Below, in pieces: positions 53,111 through 62,266 of a stretch of DNA of 64,000 nt. The position numbers and the translations under genes were made by a program. Every line of letters begins with the position of its first letter. The stretch's first letter is position 1. The notes below the pieces were generated by a model. That model made no database searches and was not told where the DNA came from. It saw nothing but the letters and a program-made list of their open reading frames with translations. The DNA lies in assembly GCA_029210945.1 (NCBI GenBank), contig JARGGH010000016.1:1-64000 (forward strand), in the 5' to 3' direction. Origin of the DNA: Anaerolineales bacterium. Lineage in GTDB: Bacteria; Chloroflexota; Anaerolineae; Anaerolineales; E44-bin32.

Positions 53111-54028
53111 ATGGAAGATAAGCTGGTGGACATGCGGTCGGCGATTGCGGCGTATGTGCAGGATGGGATGACGCTCGCCATCGAAGGCTTCACGGCGTTC
53201 ATCTGTTTCGCAGCCGCCCATGAGATCATCCGGCAGGGCCGGCGGGGCCTCACGCTGGCGCGCATGACGCCGGATCTGGTTTACGATCAGATGGTCGCCG
53301 CCGGAGTGGCGAAAAAGTTGATTTTCTCGTATCTCGGAAACCCCGGTGTGGGCTCCTTACACTGCATCCGCAGAGCGGTTGAGCACAGCATCCCCCACGA
53401 ACTGGAGTTAGAGGAATACTCACACTTCGGAATGGTCGGCCGGTATATCGCCGGTGCCAGCCAGCTTCCGTTCTATCCGCTGCGCTCGTATTCCGGCACC
53501 GACCTCCCGAGGGTGAACCCCGCGATCCGATTTATCGCCGACCCGTACGAGGGGACTGAAATCGCCGTCGTGCCGCCGCTCCATCCCGATGTGGCGATCC
53601 TGCACGCTCAACGCGCCGACCGCCAGGGCAACACTCAGGCCTGGGGCATCCTCGGGGTGCAGAAGGAGGTCGCATTCGCGTCGCGGAAGGTGATCGTCGT
53701 CGTCGAGGATGTGGTCGATGAGGAGGTCATCCGGGCCGACCCGAATCGTACGCTGATCCCGGGCCTCGTCGTGGATGCCGTCGTGCACGTTCCCTTTGGA
53801 GCGCACCCATCCTATGTGCAGGGTTATTATGATCGCGATAATAAGATGTATCAGGAGTGGGATGACCTTTCCCGGGATGCTGATCGGGTGCAGGCATGGC
53901 TGCAGGAGTGGGTCTACGCGGTCGAAGACCATCAGGCTTACCTTGATAAGCTGGGCGCCTCCCGGCTAGAGAGATTAAAGCCGGGCTCCGCACCGGCGCA
54001 TTCCATCGACTATGGAGTCTATCGATGA
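53111..54028 (+). CDS. CoA-transferase subunit A (GctA-like)
   Basis: 305 residues of the type I CoA-transferase alpha family. KLVDMRSAIAAYVQDGMTLAIEGF is the usual start, followed by LARMTPDLVYDQMVAAG and, in the second half, IVPPLHPDVAILHAQRADRQGNTQAWG. Partner of the next gene, with which it overlaps by four bases. GGAGGGCGATC precedes the ATG. The likely reaction moves CoA between two acids, but the acids are unknown. Confidence 0.85.
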   Translation: MEDKLVDMRSAIAAYVQDGMTLAIEGFTAFICFAAAHEIIRQGRRGLTLARMTPDLVYDQMVAAGVAKKLIFSYLGNPGVGSLHCIRRAVEHSIPHELELEEYSHFGMVGRYIAGASQLPFYPLRSYSGTDLPRVNPAIRFIADPYEGTEIAVVPPLHPDVAILHAQRADRQGNTQAWGILGVQKEVAFASRKVIVVVEDVVDEEVIRADPNRTLIPGLVVDAVVHVPFGAHPSYVQGYYDRDNKMYQEWDDLSRDADRVQAWLQEWVYAVEDHQAYLDKLGASRLERLKPGSAPAHSIDYGVYR

Positions 54029-54786
54029 GCGGTTACAGCGCTTCAGAGCTGATGATTGTCTGCGCGGCGCGTGCGCTGCGCGGGGTGCGTTCTGTCCTCG
54101 TAGGCGTGGGCCTTCCCAACATCGCGTGCAATCTAGCCCGCCGCACGGTCGCTCCGGACCTTGAACTGGTCTACGAGAGCGGGGTGTTGGGTGCGCGGCC
54201 GGCGCGGCTCCCGCTCTCGATCGGAGACCCGACGATCATCAGCGGCGCCCGCAGTGTGATGCCGATGCCGGATTTGTTCCAATACCTGCTGCAGGGGGGA
54301 CGTATCGAGGTTGGATTGCTGGGGACGGCTCAGATCGATCGCTTTGGCAATTTGAACACGACCGTCATCGGCGAGTATGCTGCACCTGATGTGCGTCTGC
54401 CCGGGAGCGGCGGGGCGTGCGAGATCGCGCTGCATGCCCGGCGCACGATCATCATCACGCGCTTGAGCCGCCGGACGTTCGTGGAAAAATTAGATTTTCG
54501 CACCAGCCCTGGTCATCTCGAGCTGGACGGAAGCCGGCCGCCGTCCGGTGTCGCTCGTGGTGGCCCCGGCCAGGTCATCACGGATAAAGCGCTCTTCACG
54601 TTCGACCCCGAGTCACACGAGATGTGTCTGCAGGCTCTCTACCCGGGTCTCACACGTGAAGAAGTATGCGGTCATGTCGCCTGGCCCTTAAAAATCGCGG
54701 ACGAGCTGAGCGTGGTGGAGCCGCCCGGCGAGAACGAATTGGCAATTATCCGTGAACAACTGGACTCCGGAGGGATGTACCGATGA
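54025..54786 (+). CDS. CoA-transferase subunit B (GctB-like)
   Basis: 253 residues. SASELMIVCAARALRGVRSVLVGVGLPNIACNLARR and ELVYESGVLGARP are characteristic of GctB-like subunits, where the catalytic Glu lies in the YESG segment. The gene starts inside the stop of subunit A and ends inside the start of the aminotransferase, both by ATGA overlaps, so a three-gene transcript is likely. Confidence 0.85.
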   Translation: MSGYSASELMIVCAARALRGVRSVLVGVGLPNIACNLARRTVAPDLELVYESGVLGARPARLPLSIGDPTIISGARSVMPMPDLFQYLLQGGRIEVGLLGTAQIDRFGNLNTTVIGEYAAPDVRLPGSGGACEIALHARRTIIITRLSRRTFVEKLDFRTSPGHLELDGSRPPSGVARGGPGQVITDKALFTFDPESHEMCLQALYPGLTREEVCGHVAWPLKIADELSVVEPPGENELAIIREQLDSGGMYR

Positions 54787-56132
54787 GCGACGAAGGATCC
54801 GTCGACGACAGGTGGGCGAGCCAGGTGGAGATCGTCGCCGCTTGCCGCGCACATAACTTCTGGACCTGGTCGGCGCAGTCTGCTGTAGACCCACTGCCGG
54901 TTGCGCGTGCGGAGGGCGTCTATTTCTGGGATTTTGAGGGCCGGCGCTATCTGGATTTCAACAGCGGCGTGATGTGTGTGAACATCGGTTACGGTGAAGA
55001 GCGCGTGATCGATGCCATCGCCCGCCAGGCCGGAGAGCTCGCTTTCGCCGGTCCGCATACGGCGACACGCGCGCGTGCCGAACTCGGCGACCTGCTTTCC
55101 GGGGTGACCCCGGCGGGTCTCGATACGTTCCTCTATACGCTGGGCGGATCGGAGGCGAACGAAAACGCGATCAAGCTCGCCCGCGCGTACACGGGTCGCC
55201 ATAAGATCCTGGCTCAGTACCGCTCGTATCACGGCGCGACTCACGGCGCCATCGCCGCGACCGGTGATCTACGCCGCTGGATGTGGGAGCCGGCCGTGAT
55301 GCCCGGTGTGGTGCACTTCGTCGGTCCCGGCGGTGATCCCTGGTCCCGAGATCGCACGCCGGCGGACGCCGGGACTGCGCTCGACCATCTGGAGAGCGTG
55401 ATGCGCTTCGAAGGACCTGAGACGATTGCCGCGGTTCTGATCGAGACGATCCCGGGCACCAACGGGGTGCTCATCGCGCCGCCGGGCTACCTGGAGGGCG
55501 TCCGAGAACTCTGCACCCGCCACGGCATCCAGTTGATCTGCGATGAGGTCATGACCGGGTTCGGCCGCACGGGGGCTTGGTTTGCGGTCGACCATGCCGG
55601 GATCACACCCGATCTAATGACGATGGCGAAGGGTCTCACCTCCGGATATGCGCCGCTGGGCGCGGTCGCGATCGCCGGGCATATCCTGGAGTATTTCCAG
55701 GAGCGCGTCTTCCAGGGTGGGCTGACCTACAACGGGCATCCTCTGGGGTTGGCGGCGGCGATCGCGAACATCCAGGTGCTGCAGGCGGATCGTTTAATCG
55801 AGCGCGCCCAGAGGGTAGGCGCGCGCTTAGAACGGGCTCTGCGTGAGGTTGCCGCGGAACATGCGATCATCGGAGATGTACGCTGCATCGGTATGATGGC
55901 GGCGCTGGACCTCGTTCGAGATCTGGATCGTCGGCCGCCGCTGGCCGATTACGCCGTTCGCAGCGAAGCGATCCACTCGCTGCGTGATGATTGCCTGAAG
56001 CACGGTCTCTACCTGCGCTCTCACAACAGCACCTTGCTCATCATGCCGCCGTTGATGATCGACGAACGGGATCTTCAGATCGGGCTCGAGATCCTCGGTG
56101 GATGTCTCGGAAGGCTGGCGAGTGAGCTCTAG
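54783..56132 (+). CDS. Class III PLP-dependent aminotransferase
   Basis: 449 residues of the omega-amino acid aminotransferase group. YLDFNSGVMCVNIGY, LGGSEANENAIKLARAYTGRHKIL, SYHGATHGAIAATGD, IQLICDEVMTGFGRTG (PLP Asp) and MAKGLTSGYAPLGAVAI (PLP Lys near residue 281). HNFWTWSAQ near residue 22 resembles the start of taurine-pyruvate-type and related enzymes. Coupled to CoA-transferase subunits, it may give a semialdehyde that is used as a CoA thioester, but the substrate is not known. Confidence 0.85.
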   Translation: MSDEGSVDDRWASQVEIVAACRAHNFWTWSAQSAVDPLPVARAEGVYFWDFEGRRYLDFNSGVMCVNIGYGEERVIDAIARQAGELAFAGPHTATRARAELGDLLSGVTPAGLDTFLYTLGGSEANENAIKLARAYTGRHKILAQYRSYHGATHGAIAATGDLRRWMWEPAVMPGVVHFVGPGGDPWSRDRTPADAGTALDHLESVMRFEGPETIAAVLIETIPGTNGVLIAPPGYLEGVRELCTRHGIQLICDEVMTGFGRTGAWFAVDHAGITPDLMTMAKGLTSGYAPLGAVAIAGHILEYFQERVFQGGLTYNGHPLGLAAAIANIQVLQADRLIERAQRVGARLERALREVAAEHAIIGDVRCIGMMAALDLVRDLDRRPPLADYAVRSEAIHSLRDDCLKHGLYLRSHNSTLLIMPPLMIDERDLQIGLEILGGCLGRLASEL

Positions 56133-56306
56133 ACGTGTCTATTGGGACCACAGACCTCCAGCCGATCGGACCTGATAAGATCCGATTGAGTCATTTGCCG
56201 TGACCGGGTCTGCGCTTTTCAAGGGTTATCTGCCGGCGGCGGCCAGGAAGTGGATCACGAGACCCGAACCCTTAAAGCCAGGACCAGGACGACAATTCGT
56301 CTGGGA

Positions 56307-56726
56307 CTATCTGATCCCTGATCGTCTGTGCTCCACCATCATGCAGGCATCCATCACGACATCCAGCCCGGCCTCACGTGCGACCCCGGCGGCTTCTTCA
56401 TTCACGATGCCCAGCTGCATCCAGACGAATCCCGCTCCGATCTCAATCGCCTGCTCGACAATCGGGAGGATGTGCTCCGGGCGGCGGAAGATGACGACAC
56501 CGTCGACCGGCTCCGGGATCGAGCGCAGGTCCGGGTAAGCCGTCTCGCCCAGGGCGTCACTCAGGTTAGGGTTGACCGGGATAATGCGGTAGCCGGCACG
56601 CTGCAAGTATGCCGGGACCGTATATCCGGCCCTGTTGGGGTTAGAACTGAGCCCCACGACCGCGAGCGTTTTTGCATTCTTCAGGATTTTGTTCTTTATG
56701 GATGCTTCGGAAGCCAGGGAAGACAT
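56307..56726 (-). CDS. CoA-binding domain protein (YccU-like)
   Basis: 139 residues of the small Rossmann CoA-binding group: KTLAVVGLSSNPNRAGYTVPAYLQRAGYRIIPVNP, LPIVEQAIEIGAGFVWMQLGIVNEEAAGVAREAGLDVVMDACMMVEH. The ATG at 56726 avoids an unconserved N-terminal extension that starts at 56765. Biological role unknown; it is separate from both neighbouring transcripts. Confidence 0.85.
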   Translation of the reverse strand: MSSLASEASIKNKILKNAKTLAVVGLSSNPNRAGYTVPAYLQRAGYRIIPVNPNLSDALGETAYPDLRSIPEPVDGVVIFRRPEHILPIVEQAIEIGAGFVWMQLGIVNEEAAGVAREAGLDVVMDACMMVEHRRSGIR

Positions 56727-56834
56727 GGCGGGTCCTTTCGAGTCTGGATCGACGTCACTAACCATTTGACGGTCCGCGTGCGAGAAATCTTACACCTCCT
56801 CGCTCTGCCGGCCGTCCAGTTTTCGATCAGCAGA

Positions 56835-57716
56835 TCAAGGATCGGCCGTCTCGTCGCCGAAAAGAACCCGCCTGGCCTTCCAGTCCATCGTTCTGATCGG
56901 GTCGTAGAAGGCGTCATCAACCGCAGCGTAGCGGGCGGCGTTGTGGCGCTGAAGAATGCGGGCGCCCTGCGGATGCTGATGCATCTCCGTCAAGGCCTGC
57001 CTGATCCGCGCCCGGGTACCCTTATCAACGCTCGTCGAGACAACCCAGGAGGGCATCGGGCTTGGACCGAGCGTCTCGATCGAGCGCAGATGGCGCGCGT
57101 AGTCAGGTTTTTCGCGAACCGCAATTTCAAAGACCGTCGTATCGATCGCGGCCGCATCGATGCTCCCATCGAGCAGCAGTTCCAGCGCCTGTTCGTGGCT
57201 GCCAGCCATGTGCACCGATCCGAAGAAGCCCGCTTTCTGATCGAGGTCATAGAGGTAGGATTTCACCACGTTATATCCGGAGTGCGAAGCGGGTTCGTTG
57301 TATGCCCAGCGAGCACCCCTCAGTTCGGAAAAATTCCGCCAATGGCTGTCTGATCGCACGAGCACGTCCGAGAAATAGACTGGCCGACGTTTGTATCTTG
57401 CAGCGCGCATCACCGGGGCGGCCAGCAGTTCGACCGGGGGCGAGGGCAGATCCGCCTTCCAGACATAGGGCAAGCCGCACAGCCAGCCCACTTCGATCTG
57501 GCCTTCATCGATCAACCGCTCGCGGCTTGCCCATTGATCATCGTGCGCGATGATGGCCTCGATCCCCATTCGATCCCCGATGAAGTGCGCGGTCTCAACG
57601 AAGAACGGTTCGGCGTTAGGGGCCATGCAGGAGGCAAAGCGCAATTGAATCTCCAATCGCCAGCGGTGATTGCAGCCATGTCCTCTGACTGCTGTTCTCA
57701 GATTTCTTTCAGACAT
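56835..57716 (-). CDS. Phosphate/phosphonate-binding-like protein (PhnD-like)
   Basis: 293 residues of the periplasmic-binding fold. LRFASCMAPNAEPFFVETAHFIGDRMGI resembles the PhnD start, followed by LIDEGQIEVGWLCGLPYV, SDVLVRSDSHWRNFSELRGARWAYNEPASHSGYN and DAAAIDTTVFEIA. No signal peptide is seen in the product, and no ABC permease or ATPase lies beside it, so it may be a cytoplasmic or lost-partner sensor. The N-terminus is uncertain, since the conserved part begins about 20 residues in. Confidence 0.75.
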   Translation of the reverse strand: MSERNLRTAVRGHGCNHRWRLEIQLRFASCMAPNAEPFFVETAHFIGDRMGIEAIIAHDDQWASRERLIDEGQIEVGWLCGLPYVWKADLPSPPVELLAAPVMRAARYKRRPVYFSDVLVRSDSHWRNFSELRGARWAYNEPASHSGYNVVKSYLYDLDQKAGFFGSVHMAGSHEQALELLLDGSIDAAAIDTTVFEIAVREKPDYARHLRSIETLGPSPMPSWVVSTSVDKGTRARIRQALTEMHQHPQGARILQRHNAARYAAVDDAFYDPIRTMDWKARRVLFGDETADP

Positions 57717-57832
57717 ATTGTATCTGAACGGGCCTGTGGGGATGTGGTCTGGTCGTATCCGTATGGGTTATGATGGTGGGGGCTCGACCCTATGAAAGCG
57801 GATGATCTCGATTGACGATTCAAGAATGAGGC

Positions 57833-58612
57833 ATGACGATGGTTAAACGCAAACCAATTATCGCCGGCAATTGGAAGATGAACCTGGGAACGGTCGACGA
57901 GGCGGTCGATCTGGTGCGCAAGCTGCGCCCGAAGATCGGATCGCTGAAACAGGTCGACGTCGTTTTATGTCCCCCTTACACCGTGCTGGCTGCCCTGGCG
58001 GAGATCCTCGATCGGAGCCGCATCATGCTGGGGGCGCAGAATATGCACTGGGAGCCGAAAGGGGCTCATACAGGCGAGATCTCGGCCGGGATGCTGTCAG
58101 GATTGTGCGAATACGTGATTGTTGGACATTCGGAACGGCGCGCGACTGGATCGGTCGAGGAGACCAACGCTGCGGTCCAGAAGAAACTGGCAGCGGCGCT
58201 CGAGGGCGGTCTGACGCCAATTCTGTGCGTCGGTGAGAGCAAATCCGAGCGTGATGCAGGGCAGACGCAGAGCGTGATTGTTGAGCAGGTGAGCGTCGCG
58301 CTGGGCAGCTTGTCCGCCGGCGATGTTCAGAGATGTGTTCTCGCGTACGAGCCGATCTGGGCGATCGGCACCGGCGCGGCCGCCTCCCCGGTGGAGGCCA
58401 ACCGCGTGATCGCGCTCACGATCCGCGGCAGCATCGCCAAAGGGTGGGGGGAGGGGCTTGCTCAGTCGGTGCGCGTGCAGTACGGCGGGAGCGTGAACCC
58501 TGAGAATATCGCCGATTTTATGGCGATGCCCGAGATCGACGGCGCGCTGGTTGGAGGCGCGTCGCTCACACCGGATTTTGCGGATTTGGTGTTGAATGCG
58601 GTTGGGGGTTAG
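57833..58612 (+). CDS. tpiA: Triosephosphate isomerase
   Basis: Interconverts glyceraldehyde-3-phosphate and dihydroxyacetone phosphate. IIAGNWKMNLG (substrate Lys), MLGAQNMHWEPKGAHTGEISAGML, VIVGHSERR (catalytic His), CVLAYEPIWAIGTGAAASP (catalytic Glu) and VQYGGSVNPEN, FADLVLNAVGG at the end. 259 residues, full length. A second ATG is two codons in. It converges on the microcompartment operon from 70 bases away, and would consume the triose made by DeoC. Confidence 0.96.
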   Translation: MTMVKRKPIIAGNWKMNLGTVDEAVDLVRKLRPKIGSLKQVDVVLCPPYTVLAALAEILDRSRIMLGAQNMHWEPKGAHTGEISAGMLSGLCEYVIVGHSERRATGSVEETNAAVQKKLAAALEGGLTPILCVGESKSERDAGQTQSVIVEQVSVALGSLSAGDVQRCVLAYEPIWAIGTGAAASPVEANRVIALTIRGSIAKGWGEGLAQSVRVQYGGSVNPENIADFMAMPEIDGALVGGASLTPDFADLVLNAVGG

Positions 58613-58682
58613 GTAATTTCTGCCGGGGATAAGCGGCCGCTGCACATGGCAAAGGCAGCCGCAGGCTGAAGCCTGAGGTTAT

Positions 58683-58958
58683 TTATTCAACCTCGATCGC
58701 GACCTCATCCACGATACCGACGATCACCGCCCGCACCGCACCCGGATCGAGGTTCAGCACCTGGCGGGCGCCGTTGCCTTCATCGATCACCAGAACGGTG
58801 TCCCCGGGTCCCGCCTGAGCGACATCCACGGCGATGTCGTAGTCGCCGGTCTCGTTTCCGTCCAGGTCCAATTGATCTACGAGCAAGAGTTTGTGGTCTT
58901 GCAAGTGGTCAATCTTGATCGTGGATACGACCGTGCCGATTACTCGCCCGATATACAT
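58683..58958 (-). CDS. Microcompartment vertex pentamer protein BMC-P (EutN/CcmL family), copy 1
   Basis: 91 residues. MYIGRVIGTVVSTIKIDHLQDHKLLLVDQLDLDGNETGDY is the family start, and VRAVIVGIVDEVAIEVE the end. These pentamers cap the vertices of the polyhedral shell. It is the last gene of the microcompartment operon, three bases after the next BMC-P gene. Of the three BMC-P proteins here it is closest to the family consensus. Confidence 0.93.
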   Translation of the reverse strand: MYIGRVIGTVVSTIKIDHLQDHKLLLVDQLDLDGNETGDYDIAVDVAQAGPGDTVLVIDEGNGARQVLNLDPGAVRAVIVGIVDEVAIEVE

Positions 58959-58961
58959 GCT

Positions 58962-59288
58962 TCACCCACCAAGTTCGTTGTGGTGCCAGCGCGCCGTCGG
59001 CTGTGAACGCCGGGCGCTTTCATCGACATCGACTTCGTCGACGATGCCGGTGATCGCCAGGTCGACCGGCACGAATGTCTCCGGCATCGCCTGGGCGCCC
59101 TCCCGGCTGGCGACCATGAAGACCAGCATGCCCGGCCCTGCCTGGGCCGTCGCATCGGCGGCGATCGCCGTGCCGCCTTTCGGCTGCAGGTCTTCGCTCA
59201 ATGGCTGAACGACCAGGAACTTGACCCCCTCCAGGCCTTCGTATTTACGCGTCGAGATGACCGTGCCGATCACTTGCCCGAATTTCAT
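58962..59288 (-). CDS. Microcompartment vertex pentamer protein BMC-P, copy 2
   Basis: 108 residues: MKFGQVIGTVISTRKYEGLEGVKFLVVQPL, IAADATAQAGPGMLVFMVASREGAQAM and ITGIVDEVDVDES. It carries about 15 extra residues at the end, rich in Arg, Ser, His. Its ATG overlaps the upstream BMC-T stop by four bases. Confidence 0.92.
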   Translation of the reverse strand: MKFGQVIGTVISTRKYEGLEGVKFLVVQPLSEDLQPKGGTAIAADATAQAGPGMLVFMVASREGAQAMPETFVPVDLAITGIVDEVDVDESARRSQPTARWHHNELGG

Positions 59289-59887
59289 ATTTGTCCCGTC
59301 ACCCGATCACTGAAGCGCGTGGCGCTGCTCAGGTTTTCCCACATCTCACGGTGGAGCTGCGGGATCAGGACCCGGCGCACCAGCGTGCCGGGTTTGTCCA
59401 GCACCCCGGTACCGATGTCAAGCGCTGCCTCGACATCATGAACCAGGCCGGAGAAGAACACGATCCCTTTACCGCCTAATCCGTCGGCCAGCCGGATTTC
59501 GAGCAAGCGCACGTCGGCGCCTTTCAGACCGGCGTCGGCGGAGTGAATCGCGGCCGCGACGGTCGTGGTCTCGATGATCCCTAATGCGTCCTCCGCTTCG
59601 GGAATGCGGCCGCCGCCGATCGCTTCGACAACCTGCGGGTGCACCTGTGGCAGGTAGACGTAATCGAGTGCATCTGCCGCCCCCGTCTCTCTCCCGGCGG
59701 AGAGTGATTCCTCAACGTCAGCGACCTGGCCGCCGATGAGCACGAGATACTTCCCGGGCTGTACGGTACCGGTCTTGATCACGTCGATCGGGGCGCGCTT
59801 GACCATCGCGTCGGCGGCGTTGATCCCGCTGGCGATGCTGGAAAACTCGAGCAGTGCGAGTGCAGGTTGGATCATGCTTTTATCCAC
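59285..59887 (-). CDS. Tandem-domain shell trimer protein BMC-T
   Basis: 200 residues with two BMC domains, about 8-90 (ALALLEFSSIASGINAADAMVKRAPIDVIKTGTVQPGKYLVLIGGQVADVEESL) and about 100-190 (EDALGIIETTTVAAAIHSADAGLKGADVRLLEIRLADGLGGKGIVFFSGLVHDVEAAL). Such trimers form shell facets with larger pores. A second ATG four codons in is possible. It lies 21 bases after the aldehyde dehydrogenase gene. Confidence 0.92.
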   Translation of the reverse strand: MDKSMIQPALALLEFSSIASGINAADAMVKRAPIDVIKTGTVQPGKYLVLIGGQVADVEESLSAGRETGAADALDYVYLPQVHPQVVEAIGGGRIPEAEDALGIIETTTVAAAIHSADAGLKGADVRLLEIRLADGLGGKGIVFFSGLVHDVEAALDIGTGVLDKPGTLVRRVLIPQLHREMWENLSSATRFSDRVTGQI

Positions 59888-59908
59888 ATTCGATCGCGGT
59901 CCACCTTT

Positions 59909-61378
59909 TTATACAATCCGGAACGAGTCTTTCAGCGTACAGCGCCGGATGCGGCTGAAGCTGATCGGGTTGGTGATGCCTTCGCCGGTCGGGCTGGCGA
60001 TCGTCATCGAGCAGAAGCCTTCGCCGCCGTAGCCAATGCCGGCGAAGGATGACCCGTTCTTTACGAAAATACTGCAGTCCATCAGGCGCGCCATCCGGTC
60101 GAGGTGGTCGAGATTCTTGGAGTGCATCGCTGCGGTGTGGCGGAAGCCGTGCTCGGACCGCTTGGCGAGGTCGATCGCCTCGTAGGCATCACGCATGCGC
60201 ACGATCGGCATGATCGGCATCATCTGTTCCGACCACACCAGCGGGTGCTCGGCGGGCACCTCTGCGATCACGAGCCGGATTTCATCGCCGACATCGATGC
60301 CGATCTCTTTCAAGAGCACGTTGGCGTTCTTGCCGATGAAATCTTTATTCATCGTGCCGTGGCGTCCAGGTGGGGGGCTATCGGTGAAGAGCTTTTTAAG
60401 GAGCTGCTCCAGCTGACCCAGGTCGATTTCGTAGGCGCCATGTCTTTTCATCGCCGCTTTGAGTGAGTCCACCGTCGCATCGACGGCGAAGACGCCCTTT
60501 TCGTCGGTGCAGATGATGTTGTTGTCGAATGAAGCGCCGCGCACGATGTCCCGGCCGGCCTGTTCGAGATCGGCCGATTCGTCGACGACGACCGGTGGAT
60601 TTCCGGGGCCGGCGCAGATGGCGCGCTTACCGCTCTTCATCGCCTCGCGCACGACGCCGATCCCGCCGGTGACGGTCAACAGGTTGATGTCTTTGTGGGT
60701 CATGATCTGCTGGGCCGTCTCGATCGTCGGGTTGTCGATGGCGCACACCAGGTTCGCCGGCCCACCGGCTTCGACGATCGCATCATTGATGAGCTGCACG
60801 GTGTGATTCGAACAGCGGTGCGCTCCGGGGTGGGCGTTGAAAACGACGGCGTTCCCGGCGGCGATCATCGAGATGCTGTTGCAGATTACGGTGGAGGTCG
60901 GGTTCGTGCTCGGGATGATCGATCCGATCACGCCGTACGGCGCAAATTCCACCAGCGTCAGCCCACCGTCACCGGTCCAGGCTTTTGGCTCAAGCAGTTC
61001 GGTCCCCGGCGCTTTGTTGGCGTTGAGCAGGTTCTTCTGGGTCTTATCCTCGTAGCGCCCCATGCCGGTTTCCTGCCAGGCTTCGTGGGCGAGCACCTGG
61101 GCGTTCTCGCGCATGCTCCGCCGGATATGGGCGATCATGTGCTCGCGCAGTTCCAGCGGCAGTTCATTGAGCTTGTTGAACGCCTGGCGTGCGGCCGCGA
61201 CGGCCCCGTCGACGTCCGGAAAAAGGTTATCGCCGTGCTGCAGTGCGGTCGCCGGCGGCGGCGGCTCGACGCTGGCCAGGGGTTCGGGCTGCGGGCCCGA
61301 ACGAACACGCGACCCCTGGCGCAGCTCGGCCATCACATTCTGCACGATCTGTTCGATGCGCTCGTTATCCAGCATCAT
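59909..61378 (-). CDS. CoA-acylating aldehyde dehydrogenase, microcompartment-targeted
   Basis: 489 residues of the EutE/PduP family, oxidising an aldehyde (probably acetaldehyde) to an acyl-CoA with NAD+. An amphipathic N-terminal helix, [20 protein letters not shown], followed by a Pro-rich linker (28-45), has the form of an encapsulation peptide. [32 protein letters not shown] and [18 protein letters not shown] are typical, and the catalytic Cys is residue 290 in [14 protein letters not shown]. The start overlaps the BMC-P copy 3 stop by four bases. Confidence 0.93.
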   Translation of the reverse strand: MMLDNERIEQIVQNVMAELRQGSRVRSGPQPEPLASVEPPPPATALQHGDNLFPDVDGAVAAARQAFNKLNELPLELREHMIAHIRRSMRENAQVLAHEAWQETGMGRYEDKTQKNLLNANKAPGTELLEPKAWTGDGGLTLVEFAPYGVIGSIIPSTNPTSTVICNSISMIAAGNAVVFNAHPGAHRCSNHTVQLINDAIVEAGGPANLVCAIDNPTIETAQQIMTHKDINLLTVTGGIGVVREAMKSGKRAICAGPGNPPVVVDESADLEQAGRDIVRGASFDNNIICTDEKGVFAVDATVDSLKAAMKRHGAYEIDLGQLEQLLKKLFTDSPPPGRHGTMNKDFIGKNANVLLKEIGIDVGDEIRLVIAEVPAEHPLVWSEQMMPIMPIVRMRDAYEAIDLAKRSEHGFRHTAAMHSKNLDHLDRMARLMDCSIFVKNGSSFAGIGYGGEGFCSMTIASPTGEGITNPISFSRIRRCTLKDSFRIV

Positions 61379-61674
61379 ACCGCCTCGGACTTGTCATATG
61401 TGACTTTGCCATCGACCTCGACCTGATCGACGATGGCCATGATGACGCCGTCGCATGGGCGTTGGTGGGTGTATTTCGTCTGCCGCGCTGCGCTGCCGGT
61501 GGCGTAGAGCACGACCTCGCCCAACCCGGCGCCGACGGCGTCGGCAGCCACCCGGTAGCCTCCGGTCTCGTTGCCTTCCATGTCTAACTGCTTCAGGACC
61601 AGGAACTTCAACCCGTCGAGGCTTTCCTCTTTGCGCGTGGCTACGAGCGTACCCACGACTTTGCCTAAGAGCAT
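61375..61674 (-). CDS. Microcompartment vertex pentamer protein BMC-P, copy 3
   Basis: 99 residues: [66 protein letters not shown], then [13 protein letters not shown]. It is followed without gap by the aldehyde dehydrogenase gene. The 166 bases upstream (61675-61840) hold no gene. Confidence 0.92.
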   Translation of the reverse strand: MLLGKVVGTLVATRKEESLDGLKFLVLKQLDMEGNETGGYRVAADAVGAGLGEVVLYATGSAARQTKYTHQRPCDGVIMAIVDQVEVDGKVTYDKSEAV

Positions 61675-61840
61675 AGGGGACTCTCCATTCCAGCCGCCGC
61701 GTGAACCACCGGGATCTTACCGATCGATGGGTGCTGGTGCAGGTGGTTCAGCCGCCCGAATTTCAGGTGGCCGGCGTGATCACACAGCAGTCCACGCAGC
61801 GGAGATGTCCGTTCCTACACTTTGGATCCGAGCAACCCGA

Positions 61841-62149
61841 TTACTCTGAAGGTTGTCGTCCCAAAGGCAGTGTAACGTCGACGTTTGCGTGCGGGCGCGG
61901 GATCACGTGGATTGCCACGAGCTCGCCGACCTTCTCAGCGCCGCGTGCGCCGGCTTCAACGGCGGCTTTCACCGCAGCAACGTCGCCGCGCACGACCGCC
62001 GTGACGAACCCTCCGCCGGTCTTTTCGTAGCTCACTAGTTCCACCTTGGCAGCCTTGACCATCGCATCGGCGGCTTCAACCATCGCCGGATAGCTTCTGG
62101 TTTCGATCATGCCCAAGGCTTGAATGGCTCCATATTCAGCTTCAGTCAT
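61841..62149 (-). CDS. Microcompartment shell hexamer protein BMC-H
   Basis: 102 residues with one BMC domain: [81 protein letters not shown]. Hexamers of this kind tile the shell facets and are the most abundant shell part. AGGAGGT lies five bases before the ATG, the strongest ribosome binding site of the operon, in accord with high output. The GGG at the pore-facing loop is a place to look for substrate selectivity. Confidence 0.95.
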   Translation of the reverse strand: MTEAEYGAIQALGMIETRSYPAMVEAADAMVKAAKVELVSYEKTGGGFVTAVVRGDVAAVKAAVEAGARGAEKVGELVAIHVIPRPHANVDVTLPLGRQPSE

Positions 62150-62266
62150 GCTGACCTCCTGTGGGAATTCCGTTTTTTTGCTTGCATAGAGATTTCTGAA
62201 CCAATTCGATACGCTCTTTCAGGCGAAATATCTTCGATAACGACCTCCATTAGGAAGCGAGTCTGA

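Noticed and set aside
56328..57353. Plus-strand frame of 341 codons across two minus-strand genes
   Set aside because: It spans two unrelated genes on the other strand and the gap between them, which is typical of a shadow frame in high-GC DNA.
58613..58682. Possible bidirectional terminator between tpiA and the microcompartment operon
   Set aside because: CAGGCT-GA-AGCCTG gives a stem with a two-base loop and no T-run next to it, too weak to call.
60695..61426. Plus-strand open frame opposite the aldehyde dehydrogenase
   Set aside because: The dehydrogenase has its catalytic Cys and NAD motifs; the opposite frame has no family features.
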